The translations under genes were made by a program, and so were the position numbers. Source: Pomphorhynchus laevis (taxonomy: Eukaryota; Acanthocephala; Palaeacanthocephala; Echinorhynchida; Pomphorhynchidae). From it: DNA of 64,000 bases. The stretch is from NCBI GenBank assembly GCA_012934845.2, contig WNNJ02001346.1, positions 124,001 to 188,000 of the forward strand. The letters run 5' to 3'. Below, in pieces: positions 1 through 10,027 of this stretch. Below the pieces are notes generated by a model that searched no databases, was not told the origin of the DNA, and saw nothing but the letters and a program-made list of their open reading frames with translations. Position 1 is the stretch's first letter, and each line of letters starts with the position of its first letter.

Positions 1-64
1 AACAAAATAATTGCTATTCGACAACCTGATTAATGTTAAATTGGTTTCCAGAATAGATACTAAC

Positions 65-268
65 CTGAAAAAATATAAAATCTACTCGATTCTTTTGATT
101 GCGAGTGTTAAAGCCTTCAGCAAATTTAGCGAATGTCGCATCATTTCGAAATTCAAACAAGTCGGCTAATAACTTCAAAGGTTCATCCTGGATTTTATCA
201 ATAGCAGTAGCAATAATACAAAACAAGCGTCGTGAAACACTAATTGCCGTATGGACCAATTCCATGCT
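65..268 (-). CDS. Candidate host exon, phase 0, 68 codons
   Basis: The minus strand is open between a good acceptor (ACATATTCAG, ending at 269) and a strong donor (CAG|GTTAGT, GT at 64-63). The interval is 204 bp, exactly 68 codons, so it is a phase-0 exon. The peptide runs from SMELVHTAISV to NRVDFIFFQ and is mixed helical in character (LFCIIATAIDK, LLADLFEFRND). I do not recognise the family. It could also be the first coding exon, using the Met at 265. The next exon would lie left of the window. The open frames at 2308-2461 and 2839-2988 share its strand and may belong to the same gene. Confidence 0.5.
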
Positions 269-454
269 CTGAATATGTGCTTAATTTATCAAAATTGTTA
301 AAAATAATAACAAGTAAAATAAGATAATTAAAAATAATAACAAGTAAAATAAGATAAGGAATTTCTTAAATAAAATTTTTTTAAGTAAAATGAACAAGTA
401 CAGTGTGAGAAATTTTATTTACAAAAGTACGTTATTTAACGTACTTTAGAAAAA

Positions 455-600
455 TAGTTAAAAATCTAGTCCTTATCCGGATAAGTTTTATTTGAATAAG
501 GGCTAAAGGTCATCAGGAGGAACCGCTATGTTGTAAGATTTTTATTTAAAAATCCAAAACGCAAATTTACAAGTCGAGGTTTGAAATCCAGACACGTTCA
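455..600 (+). repeat. R1 repeat, partial copy
   Basis: This copy has the R1 core (AAGGTCATCAGGAGGAACC) followed by CGCTATGTTG. The AT-rich front part is diverged or absent. Confidence 0.5.
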
Positions 601-939
601 ACAATAATGCTAACTGATAGATTTATAATATTTTTAATGTTATATATTCAAACATTATAGAGATAGAGTAGTTTCAGTTAATTAAACTCTCAGAACAGTC
701 AAATAAAGTCTTATTAGATTTATAAATAAATAACATATGGTTAAAAGATAAACTGAAGCATATGAGAAAGAATTTAACACACCATTCTTGAATATTTAAA
801 AAATCTAAAAAAATATTGTATTTATGAAAACTAACAAGTATGAAATTTATGAAATTTTTTTATTTTAATTAATAAATCAGATCAGATAACTGATAAAAAT
901 AAACATAAATAATTATAATTATAAGATTTTATATAATTT

Positions 940-1035
940 ATATTTTTATAACGATAAAATTTAAAATAAAAATTTAAAATAAAAATCAATTTTTATGAAT
1001 TTAATAAATAATATAGGATGTAACCAGATGAGAAT
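940..1035 (+). repeat. R1 repeat, front part only
   Basis: It contains the R1 body (AATTTAAAATAAAAATCAAT, then TTTTATGAATTTAATAAATA). The copy fades before the GAGGTCATCAGG core. Confidence 0.4.
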
Positions 1036-1106
1036 AAGATGTCTAATCATAATGATAATAATGTCTAATAATAATGTCGTAAATCCATAATGCATAAATC
1101 CATATA

Positions 1107-1237
1107 CGACGCTTGAAACTGCGAAAATTGAATGGACGGAGATGGTACCGATCTCATCAGATGAATTAATCGGAAAAAAATGTTAAAAATACTGATATAC
1201 TTTTGTTTTACAACAATATACTATATGGTTGTATAAA
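1107..1237. repeat. R2 repeat, copy 1
   Basis: About 130 bp beginning GACGCTTGAAACTGCGAAAA and ending near ACTATATGGTTG. It is almost identical to 3009-3144. Confidence 0.65.
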
Positions 1238-1254
1238 AACTTGTCAATAGAACA

Positions 1255-1560
1255 AATCAGACCAGATAACTAAGTCTATGTATTATATATCTAAATTTAA
1301 ATATAAATAATTATAAATAATAAATAATTAAGATTTTATGCAATTTATATTTATATCAAGTTAAAAATTGAAATTTAAAATAAACGTCATTTTTATGAAT
1401 TGACTAATAAATAACAGACGTTGTATCAGAATAAGAATTAGAGATCATCAGGAGGAACTGCTATGCTATCAGTTTTTGGCCCCTAACTCCTCTACCCAAC
1501 ATAGCAGTGGGGCTGAATACATACTAATGATGTATTTCCTCTGATTAAATTTCCAATAAA
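1255..1560 (+). repeat. R1 repeat, best left-end copy
   Basis: R1 is a dispersed AT-rich repeat of roughly 300 bp seen at least seven times in this window. It opens near AGATAACTGAGTCTATGTA. It continues through an A/T-rich body ending in AATTGACTAATAAATA, then has a conserved core GAGGTCATCAGGAGGAACTG. The end can form a hairpin, because CTGCTATG is followed about 45 bases later by CATAGCAG. This copy carries all parts. No coding capacity is visible. It could be a MITE or a SINE; no terminal repeats or tail settle the class. Confidence 0.65.
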
Positions 1561-2307
1561 TCATATTAGCTAAACGAGTCTATGTATGTATAATATATAA
1601 AGATACGAGTCTATGTATTATATATAAATTAAAAATAAAGATAAATAAAGATAAATAATTATTAAATAATTTACATATCATTCTTGAAAATTTAAAAAAT
1701 CTAAAGAAAATTAATGTATTTATTTTAATTAAAAAAATAAATTATTAAATAAATTTAATTGTGTGATTCAATTATGTGATTTCTTTACGCATCAAAGTGA
1801 CTAATAAAATGGTTTATAATATATTACAAAGACTAGCTGATTTTAGATCACTTGTTCTGTACTCAGATGAATAATGTATCAAATGTTCTGCTAAATAAAA
1901 ATTTGCTTTGCTTTAATAAACATCCTTTTTAAAATCTCAAATTTAATCTTAAATAACGTGAAATTATCGAAAAGTTTAATTGAAATTAATGAAATTATGT
2001 AATTAATCCTTTTACGAAACACAAGCAGAGTATCTTATATTACCTAAATATTTCGTCAACTAAAATGTTTTATCTATCAAATACATAAATCAGGAAATTA
2101 TTCCTGATTATAGTTTATTGAAAGCTCAAATCATATTTAAGAAATCAATATATTCGCGTCATACTAGTTTTCATTGGAGATATGCCTACATTTTAATTGA
2201 ACAGTATGCCTACATACTGTTCAATTTAAATTGTTTTTAAATCAAAACTAAAAATGTTATTTGAAATTATCTATTTATTAAGAAACAATTGAATATAGTT
2301 GACCTAC

Positions 2308-2461
2308 TTTCAACTAGAAGGTGTCGTTCCTTCATATTAATTAGCAATTCTTCACTTTCCAATGTTAAGGTCTTTACACCAAGAAGAACCTCATCAATAT
2401 CATTCAATTCATTAATCATCGAAACACTGACGATAGCGAGAATTGCGAACAGAAAATATTT
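2308..2461 (-). CDS. Open frame, possible host exon
   Basis: The minus strand reads openly through a hydrophilic, helix-prone peptide (MINELNDIDEVLLGV, then TLESEELLINMKERHLLVE). Possible acceptors are ATCGTCAG (exon from 2426) or an AG at 2463-2462. The donor GTAGGT begins at 2307. The phases do not join directly to the 50-codon exon at 2839-2988, so at least one other exon would be needed. No family is recognised. The peptide looks coding rather than random, but support is modest. Confidence 0.35.
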
Positions 2462-2838
2462 CTACTAAGTGATCAATTGTGTCGGAATCATGAAATAAAT
2501 GTTAGCGTAATTAAGAATATATATATACTGCCTCCTTAAATCCAGTGATCAATTTAATAGTTGCTTGTAACTAAATTTTTCTCGATCTAGAAGTTAAGCC
2601 GTTAAAAAGATAGATTATCTTTTAAGCATTTGGTAAGCATAAACAAAAAATTAATAAAAATGATTAAAAACTGAGTATTTAATATTAAATAAAAATTTAA
2701 CTTATAATTAAATTATTATTTTTATATTATTATTTACTTAATATAAATATTTATATTATAATGATTCTATTATAATTATATTATAATTATTAAATTCTAT
2801 TATAATTATTAAATTATATTATCATGTTATATTATAAC

Positions 2839-2988
2839 GTTCTGTACAAATCCATATGTACGCAGCGGATTAAGTAGAATACTAGGATCGTGGGTAAAAT
2901 GATCTATATTTGGGTAAGAACTGGATGCCCGCAACATGTCGATTAACATGCCAGGATTTTCAGCAGCTTCTACTAATAATTGGGGTAG
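2839..2988 (-). CDS. Candidate host exon, phase 0, 50 codons
   Basis: Acceptor AACCTCAACAG and donor AAC|GTTATA bound exactly 150 bp, or 50 codons. The peptide starts LPQLLVEAAENPGMLIDML and ends NPLRTYGFVQN, a plausible folded-protein sequence. An in-frame stop lies just upstream of the acceptor and another just beyond the donor, as expected of an exon rather than a chance long ORF. The family is not recognised. An R2 repeat begins about 20 bp upstream of the acceptor. Confidence 0.45.
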
Positions 2989-3008
2989 CTGTTGAGGTTG
3001 TCAATAGA

Positions 3009-3285
3009 CGACGCTTGAAACTGCGAAAATTGAGTGGACGGAGATGGTACCGATCTCATCAGATGAATTAATCGAACAAAAAATAATGTTAAAAATACTG
3101 ATATACTTTTGTTATACAACAATATACTATATGGTTGTATACAACAATATACTATATGGTTGTTTATATTATATAAATTATATATTTTTGTATATATAAA
3201 ATAATATGTAATATGATATTTAGAATACCTATCGATAAGATAACACAATATTTAAATGAACTGAAAAGGTCAACTTTTTAGTTCA
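3009..3285. repeat. R2 repeat, longest copy
   Basis: The first about 135 bp match copy 1 (1107-1237). The part from about 3095 to 3285, including ATAAGATAACACAATATTTA, returns at about 4385-4505. These three copies define a family of about 280 bp, AT-rich and without coding capacity. Confidence 0.6.
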
Positions 3286-4750
3286 TTTTGTCGATTCAGT
3301 TCCTAAATTAAAAGAATAAAGAAATAATAAATTTTGATCGTCTTCGATAACATATTAATCTATTTAAAACAATACGGTTACAACGTGTTACTGTTCCTGC
3401 AGCTGATTTATCTATATACAATAACAAGAAATATATTTGTGGAATCTATAGTGCCCTAAATATAACCTGAGCATAGAGGTGTGACACTAGTCCACTACAA
3501 ATATTTTGATTTGCGTTTACTAATGGTTTATCAATGAAGGTGTCTAAATGTGCTTGCATGCGTATACAAGTTCGATATCGTAATCAAGATCCGACGTATT
3601 TTTTGAAATGATCATCCTATTTAATCAGTGTCACGTCTTAAGGATCTCAATATATGAATTACTAACGATTCATCCACTCGTCATAATACTAATTTTGTAT
3701 GCGCCAAGGCTATGGGTATGGTAGGTATGATCCACAAAATTGCTTGAATTTAAGGTCTTTTAAAACGCTTGTAAACGCCTTTGTTCTTAGCAATTTGCTA
3801 TATGCCTCGCCATATACACATCCGAAGACCTTAGCGATGACAAATCAAGTTGAAAAGTGCTGAGTCGGGCAACAAAGCTTGTTTAAAAACGTCAACGGTA
3901 CGAGGATAGGCTTCGAGCGCTGAATATGCATTCGGTAAGCAATCTTCGGGACCTAAATATAATGTGCGCATATAAGTGTGACACAAATTTACTACAAATG
4001 AACGAGCAAATCAGTACCAGTTTAGTTCAGACTGATTCCTTTAGTAGTTTGAATGATCAATTCTGTATCACCATTGGGCTGATCATTTGACAACCCGGTG
4101 TCAAATGGTCAACCTATTTGTCATTACTTATTTATTTCTGAATATAAAAATGTATACAAGTAATCAAGGTTACCTAAAAATGGGTACAGTATTGCAGTCT
4201 ATAACTTTATATGCTTATTTGAATTGCATTATAAATTACTAAACGGCAAAGGACAAACATCTTTATCGTCCTATACACATTTGGAAGTAGCAAATCAATT
4301 ATTTAACTATCCATGCCATCTGCATAGCTTGCGTTGCATTTGAGGAATTATTGTCATGATAAAAATAATTTTACAATTTGTACAATAAATATACTTTTAT
4401 AGTGATATATTTTTGTTATTTAGTATACAATGGTATAGTTATTATATTTAAATTCATATCAATAAGATAACACAATATTTAAATGAACTGGAAAGGTCAA
4501 CATACCGTCTAAGATAATATCTAAGATGATGTAAGTAAATCCCAAGTTTAGATATAAATCAAAAGATGTATAGATAAATCACTTTTTTGCTAAAAGTGAA
4601 GCTAAAAAACGATAGTGCCGTCAAGTTAAGATTTATATTTGTTACCAGCACAAGTAAAGACGACATGAGAAATCTTGATAGACAAATATGTATTAAATAA
4701 TTAATATCAATGTGCTTTAAAAAATTGTTACTTTTTAAGAAAATGGTGCA
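3286..4750. other. Non-coding stretch with diverged direct repeats
   Basis: No gene is supported. A roughly 60-bp segment at 3451-3510 (CCTAAATATAACCTGAGCAT) recurs diverged at 3948-4003. A third R2 copy, its distal part, lies at about 4385-4505. Confidence 0.5.
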
Positions 4751-4755
4751 ACGAA

Positions 4756-5001
4756 TCACACATCGTTGTGCTCGCAAAGCTTGATCATTTGACAAAGCTT
4801 GAACGTGCAGTAGTCGGGGATGATAGTGATCTTATCATAGAAAGCATTCAATGCATCGATAGTCCGATGAGATAATCTAGCAAATTTTGTAAGCATTCCC
4901 GGGGACAACTTAAATAATATAAAGCAAGGCTTCTTTAAACTGGAGTTGCAAACTTCTACCACTTCCTCATGAAAAATATCGCAACATAAAATACATGACA
5001 C
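4756..5001 (-). CDS. Open frame, possible host exon, unrecognised
   Basis: The minus frame is open for about 80 codons. It has a cysteine-rich start (SCILCCDIFHEEVVEVC) and a helical remainder (LTKFARLSHRTIDALNAFYD, then CTFKLCQMIKL). A possible acceptor, TTAATTTGACAG, lies just upstream. An adjoining frame at about 5070-5125 (MLASLELVLRRGYLL) could be a preceding exon, separated by a roughly 50-bp intron. No family is recognised and the exon limits are uncertain. Confidence 0.3.
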   Translation of the reverse strand: MSCILCCDIFHEEVVEVCNSSLKKPCFILFKLSPGMLTKFARLSHRTIDALNAFYDKITIIPDYCTFKLCQMIKLCEHNDV

Positions 5002-5423
5002 TGATCTGTCAAATTAAGGGAAAGTAAAGGATATATATAACAGTCAATATCTGCATAGACACTAAGCAGTACACTACAACTTAATAAATAACCACGTCGT
5101 AAAACCAGTTCCAGGCTTGCTAACATATTTTTCGTCAAAATGTAACAACATGATTTTTGGCATTAATATTTCAACTTATGATCACAAAATCCGATCGTAA
5201 CCCAGTTTGACATATCGTAACCAAGTCAGGTTTTAGAAATTCTGAACCCATTTCTTTGCACTAAAACCGAGATTTGTGCTTATTTATAAACTAAAAATCT
5301 CAGATACATACCTACTATATCATCATTTTGTAAAATGATGATGATATAAATTATTATTCAAATCAGTTATTCAAATCAGATATTATTTAATTGAAACTTT
5401 CTGATTCGAATAACTGAAGCTTC

Positions 5424-5729
5424 TTATTTAAATCTTCCACCCAATGAATAAAAGTCCACGACAGTCCAAGTATGTTTCGGATAGCCCAATTTTGACCTAC
5501 AAACGATCTTGGACACTAATTTAACGGAGAGAACACAGTGATCACTGTTACCAGGACGAGGATAATACACAATACTGTAGATATCCCCGATACATCTTGT
5601 AAACACAATATCTAGAGTAGCACCATTGACATGAGTTGGTTCTCTACAATGCTGCACTAAAAGTGGGTCAACAATAAATAAATCACGAAGTTGTTTTGAT
5701 ACGCCTGAGCAGGGTTGACACACATTCAT
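5424..5729 (-). mobile_element. LINE endonuclease fragment
   Basis: The translated minus strand shows the C-terminal part of an APE-type LINE endonuclease. It has a strand pattern of HVNGATLDIVFT followed by PGNSDHCVLSVKL, the usual GxTLDLxxT and SDHxxL motifs around the catalytic histidine. No RT follows in the expected direction. Sequence at 5760-6300 on the same strand has a linker-like, arginine/lysine-rich stretch (LRKTRNELHGIIRKV) on the wrong side of the endonuclease, so the copy is rearranged or composite. It is unrelated by eye to LINEs A and B. Confidence 0.55.
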
Positions 5730-6534
5730 ATTCTAATCTACATTCAAAAGATTGAAGGCACTTAAAAGGACAAATCGTTGCGATGAACAAAAATTAAATA
5801 AATAATCCTTAAGCCGATATGTTCGCAAAATGAAAGATGGAAATAGGGATGGAAGGTTTCGAACGTTTGAGTAACCAATATGAAGTGGATGCTCTGATTA
5901 CGTAAAGGTTTTGCTAGTTTTAGCATGTACCTCAGAAAAATCAATTAAATCATCAAAATTCGAATCAGAATAAAATCCATTATATAGTTTAGGAGAAGCG
6001 GGTCCAATGTACTGATGGTCGCCATCAAATTACTTGTAAATTTCTTGTGTATAGATTCGTCTATACTTTCCTTATTATACCATGTAGCTCATTACGAGTC
6101 TTCCTCAATTTAAAACGTTCCTCAAAATTAATGTCTCCCTGTAATTTTAAGTATAATCTTTTAAGAGGTAATAACGACGAAGCAGCATCTTAACGTAGTC
6201 AGCAGAATTCAAAACGACCTTTAAAAGGGAGGTTTCTCTGTGGTATGCTTCCCAAGACAAATTAAACTCCAAGCTTGCAGCTTCATATCTACATCATTAT
6301 CCTCTTCCTTCAGAAGTCTGGTAAATACTGCACGCACGAGAAAAACGTCTTTATCGATAATGTTTTGTCCTTTACTCTTATAAAAAACTTACCGAAGAAG
6401 AAAATAGTTTTTAAGCTTAAAAGTAGAAGTAAAAAAGTAAAGTAATCTACCTTATTTTAAAAATAAATTAGACCAAGCTTTACAAAAATACAAAGAATAA
6501 GGTGTATTTAATTGTGATAAGACCTGCATTATAA

Positions 6535-7615
6535 AAACTTACAATGGAAAAGTTTTGTTACGGAAAATGACGGATTCAATGGCATTATAGGAGACAAGTC
6601 ACGCATAAGAATTATGTTAACGTGTAAAATGGCTGGATAAAAGCTAAATCATCTGATAATTGGTCATTTTAAATCACCTAGACCCCTGAAAGGTTTTTGT
6701 TCTGAGGAAATAGGAGTTAAAAACCAACATTCTTCAAAAATATGAATGACAAGATATGTTTTAGAACAATCTAATAGAGCTAAATTTAAAGGTTTCTCGT
6801 AAATATAAAGATTCTTTTGTTGTTGGATAACGCATCATATGGTCGTTGTGTTGAACTGAGTAATGTAGAGCTCATGATTTACCTAAAAACAAAACTTTTT
6901 TGTTCAACCGTTAGACATGGATATTATAGTCATTTAACGGTCATTATTTTAATGAACTCATAAATTCAATCGATTTTGATATTTTAGGAGAAAAAGCAGA
7001 TGATTTCCAGTCAATCAATATAAAAATGCAATAATATTGAGTTCTATAGCTTGGGACAACGTGAATAGAGAAACTATTGAGAACTGATTTAAAAAAGGGA
7101 TTAAAAAACCTTGATTTCTGCACTCTTGATTAAGAAGAAATAAATCTCGATATTCTTTTAGAACATCGAGAAGTTTATAATGTCGAAGAAGTTTATGTCC
7201 AAACAAGAGGATGATGAAGTTGCCATTCCAGAAATTGTTGATAAGGAATATCTAGGGATTTAATTAAATCAGCTCTTGCTCATGATACGTATTTTCCTAT
7301 GACAGATAAGCTATCTTCTTCGAATCTTAAAGAGTTAATGCTTATTAAAATTGAAATAGTATGGGAATGAAGGAAAAATGTGGAAATGAAAATAAAATCA
7401 CAGATTACTTAAAAAGATTTAAAAAATAAATTTTGGCTGTTATTATTAAGTTTGAAACAAAACAGTGTTTATATTAATTTATTATATAAGATATAGTTAT
7501 TATACTACTATTCTAGTCAACTCAATGGTATATAATAAACAAAATAAAAACCTTACCCATCCAAAAACCTCAATTTTGTAGAACTTTAAAAACACCCCAA
7601 AATCGAGGTCGGATT
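6535..7615 (+). mobile_element. Decayed pogo/Tigger-type DNA transposon
   Basis: Plus-strand conceptual translation in shifting frames shows the DDE core of Tigger/jerky-like transposases. In order these are a KSRIRIMLTCKMAG segment, KLNHLIIGHFKSPRPLKGF, and then ILLLLDNASYGR with the second catalytic aspartate (about 6808-6840). After these come a QPLDMDIIVI-like stretch and SSIAWDNVNRETIEN near 7050. Several stops and frameshifts break it. The right end near 7600 (AATCGAGGTCGGATTGTATA) resembles the Tigger terminal inverted repeat read outward. I found no matching left end. Confidence 0.65.
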
Positions 7616-7949
7616 GTATATGGCAGATGTGGCCTACTCATGGCGCATGCGCCACATGTGGCGCATTGGACGATGCACGATGACCCATTATCTTTTTTAA
7701 AAAGACAGGATTTTTCTTATAAAGTTGTTAATAAAAATTTTCAGTTATTTTACGATTATTTCCAAAAGTTAGTTTGAAGACTTTACTTATTAACGAAAAC
7801 AAAGTTATATATTTTTCAACATTTTTGATTGAAAAGGGCAAATATTTAAAAAATGTGTGGGTTCTTGCAACAAAAAATGGCGCATTTGATATTCTCTGAA
7901 AGGGAAATTGGCGCTTCATCGAAAAGTGTTGGTCACCTCTGGTATATGG
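7616..7949. mobile_element. Non-autonomous hAT MITE with 8-bp target duplication
   Basis: The element at 7624-7941 (318 bp) is flanked by perfect 8-bp duplications GTATATGG (7616-7623 and 7942-7949), the length typical of hAT. The ends are imperfect inverted repeats: CAGATGTGGCCTAC on the left and CAGAGGTGACCAAC on the right, read inward. These fit the hAT CAGNGGTGGCCAA pattern. There is no coding capacity. It sits directly at the terminal repeat of the Tigger relic. Confidence 0.85.
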
Positions 7950-8839
7950 ATTAATGCAATCTCAACTATTTCATGTACCTAATGCCAATTTCAAAATAAA
8001 TAGCATCAATTTATATATTTGATTAGAAATGACATTTTAACTGCTTAATAAAAGAGAGCATTATTATGCACCGTTTACAATCATTTCCTGATGTGTGTAT
8101 CGATTGTAGCATTTTAATATTAATTAAAATATATATTACAAACTACCTGGTTTATAAGAAAATACGTGTTAATAGTATATTTTGTACCTTGCCTCTAATA
8201 TCCACAATAATGAAATGCAGCGGACTACTGTTAACTTGGGGTGGGATTTAAGGAAGTGTAGATTAGTATCATCAATTTTAAAAACAATAGATGCTAAACA
8301 AGGTATTAAATTTAATTATATCATTCCGGCTATATTTTAAGATATTTTTATTCGTAGAAACAGTTTTCCGTTAGCGTTTGCTACTGTTACCTTGGCCTCC
8401 ACAAAAGATAAAAGGACAACTTTTCGATTCATTTAAATAAATCAAATCATATGAAAAAATAACAGATTTAATAATTAAAAATAAAAAGGTTAACTACCTA
8501 TAACCATTGAGAATATTCCGAGTATTACACAACTATTCACAACATATTGAGTCATTTGTATAAAAATGACTAAATTGCAAAAATATATATTATTACAGGG
8601 TTGTTGTCAAGGTTGTGATTTTGATATCCGCTAACGGTAAAACAAATTCGACTATATCACAGGAACATAAACGCCTCACAAATATTACTTATATGCTTCA
8701 GTTACTTTACAGCCACTTATAAACCTTAGGCAAAAACACAGACAAGTGAGTATATCCTATATTATATTGAGATTACCAATATTTTAATGCAATAAACATA
8801 AAATAATTTTATTTAAATATTTGATAATGATCCATTTAT
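7950..8839. other. AT-rich non-coding stretch
   Basis: Only a weak 61-codon frame at 8066-8251 is present, with no homology signal. I see no RNA gene or repeat. Confidence 0.5.
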
Positions 8840-9060
8840 TGATAAAGAATTATTGAAGCTGAATCAAAAGTGGGGAAAATTTGATTTAATATTTCGCTAA
8901 CCTCTGTTAGCATCTTCAGAAAATTGCAGTAATTTTCTGAAGAAAATTATCAATTTTCTGAAGAAAATTACTGCAATTTTCTGAAGATGCTAACAGAGGT
9001 TAACGAAATATCAAATACAATTTTCCTTATTTATTTGATCCAGGTTCATTAATTCCTTAT
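8840..9060. repeat. Fold-back (palindromic) element
   Basis: Two inverted arms of about 108 bp are centred at 8950 with only a few bases between. Inner parts are nearly perfect (CTAACCTCTGTTAGCATC against its complement at 8985-9002); outer parts are about 80% alike. The left side plus its flank (from 8821) recurs as a half copy at 60397-60512. A shorter related motif (GCTAACTTCTGTTAGC) occurs near 31848. This fits a palindromic MITE. Confidence 0.75.
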
Positions 9061-9689
9061 AAAATAAATTAGCTAAAAGAAAGTCTTAACATTATCGAAT
9101 GACGAGGTAATCAGAGTGGTATGTTAAGTTCAAGTTAAAATTGAATTAAAAGGTGTTCGAACCCACTCAACAATAATAATCTGGAATTTTAAATTTTTAT
9201 TAAATATATTTTTTATTCTGAAATTTATTTTTAAAAGAAAATTCGCGAATTAAGCAAATGTTTTCAAAATTAGGCATATATTATTTTGTTTTTAAAGAGT
9301 TTTAAAATAAGTAAGATGTGCTAACGAAGGTATTTGACTTTGAAGTCGTATTAAGCGACTAATATAATTAGTCGGCAATATTATAATGTAATGCCTACGT
9401 TATAATGCCTAATATATAATGCCTAATATAATGCCTACATTATAATTAGGCAATATAATTTTCTCTGAAGACCGATATACATTCAAATTGGAATATAATA
9501 AAGTTTTATAACAATAAACACTTTATAATTTATTATTTAGGCATCATAAATCTATGGAAATGATTAATAATATGGAAATGATTTATAATATGAAAATAAT
9601 TTATAATATGTTTAACTTTGGAAATGTAAATTTGATGAATTCTAACAGAATAGAACCATATCATATAATAATAATACAAATTTATTTAA
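9061..9689. other. AT-rich stretch with short internal repeats
   Basis: No gene. A cluster of TAATGCCTA-type words lies at 9365-9450, and ATGGAAATGATTTATAATATG-like simple repeats lie at 9552-9612. Confidence 0.5.
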
Positions 9690-10027
9690 TGTGGCAAATG
9701 CGTACAAGCTGTACGCTTACAAGTCCACAAACAAAAATGAGAAAGTCAAGCAGATAAATTGTTAAAATGAGATCGGATTTGTCGTTTGAAGCACTGCAGG
9801 GAAGTTGATTGGCGTATATGAATGGGCAGATGATTCCACGATAGAGGAGCAGCCACCAGGAAGGAGCGGAGTCCAAAGGAGGTAGAGTAGTTTGGGACAT
9901 GTAAAAGAAGGGAATTACAGGAACGCAAGGAACAGTAAACAGGACGAGAATTATCAAGAAAAGGAAGGTTGAGAAATGAAGGGGTATGAAAAGTTACAAG
10001 GCGGAAAGCAACGATAAGAAGACGAAT

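Larger units (their letters stand above)
272..2290. other. AT-rich intergenic or intronic DNA with R1 and R2 repeats
   Basis: No supported coding region is visible. The stretch is very A/T rich. It contains copies of repeat R1 (about 455-600, 940-1035 and 1255-1560) and the first copy of repeat R2 (1107-1237). If the flanking minus-strand exons are real, this is intron. Confidence 0.6.

Noticed and set aside
1150-1165. CTGATGAG on the minus strand in repeat R2 (also at 3055)
   Set aside because: No GAAA follows at stem II distance and no stem I pairing is present.
9105-9175. tRNA-like boxes (TAATCAGAGTGGTA, GTTCGAACCC)
   Set aside because: The T-stem does not pair on the plus strand, no anticodon arm forms, and no box A accompanies the minus-strand box B.
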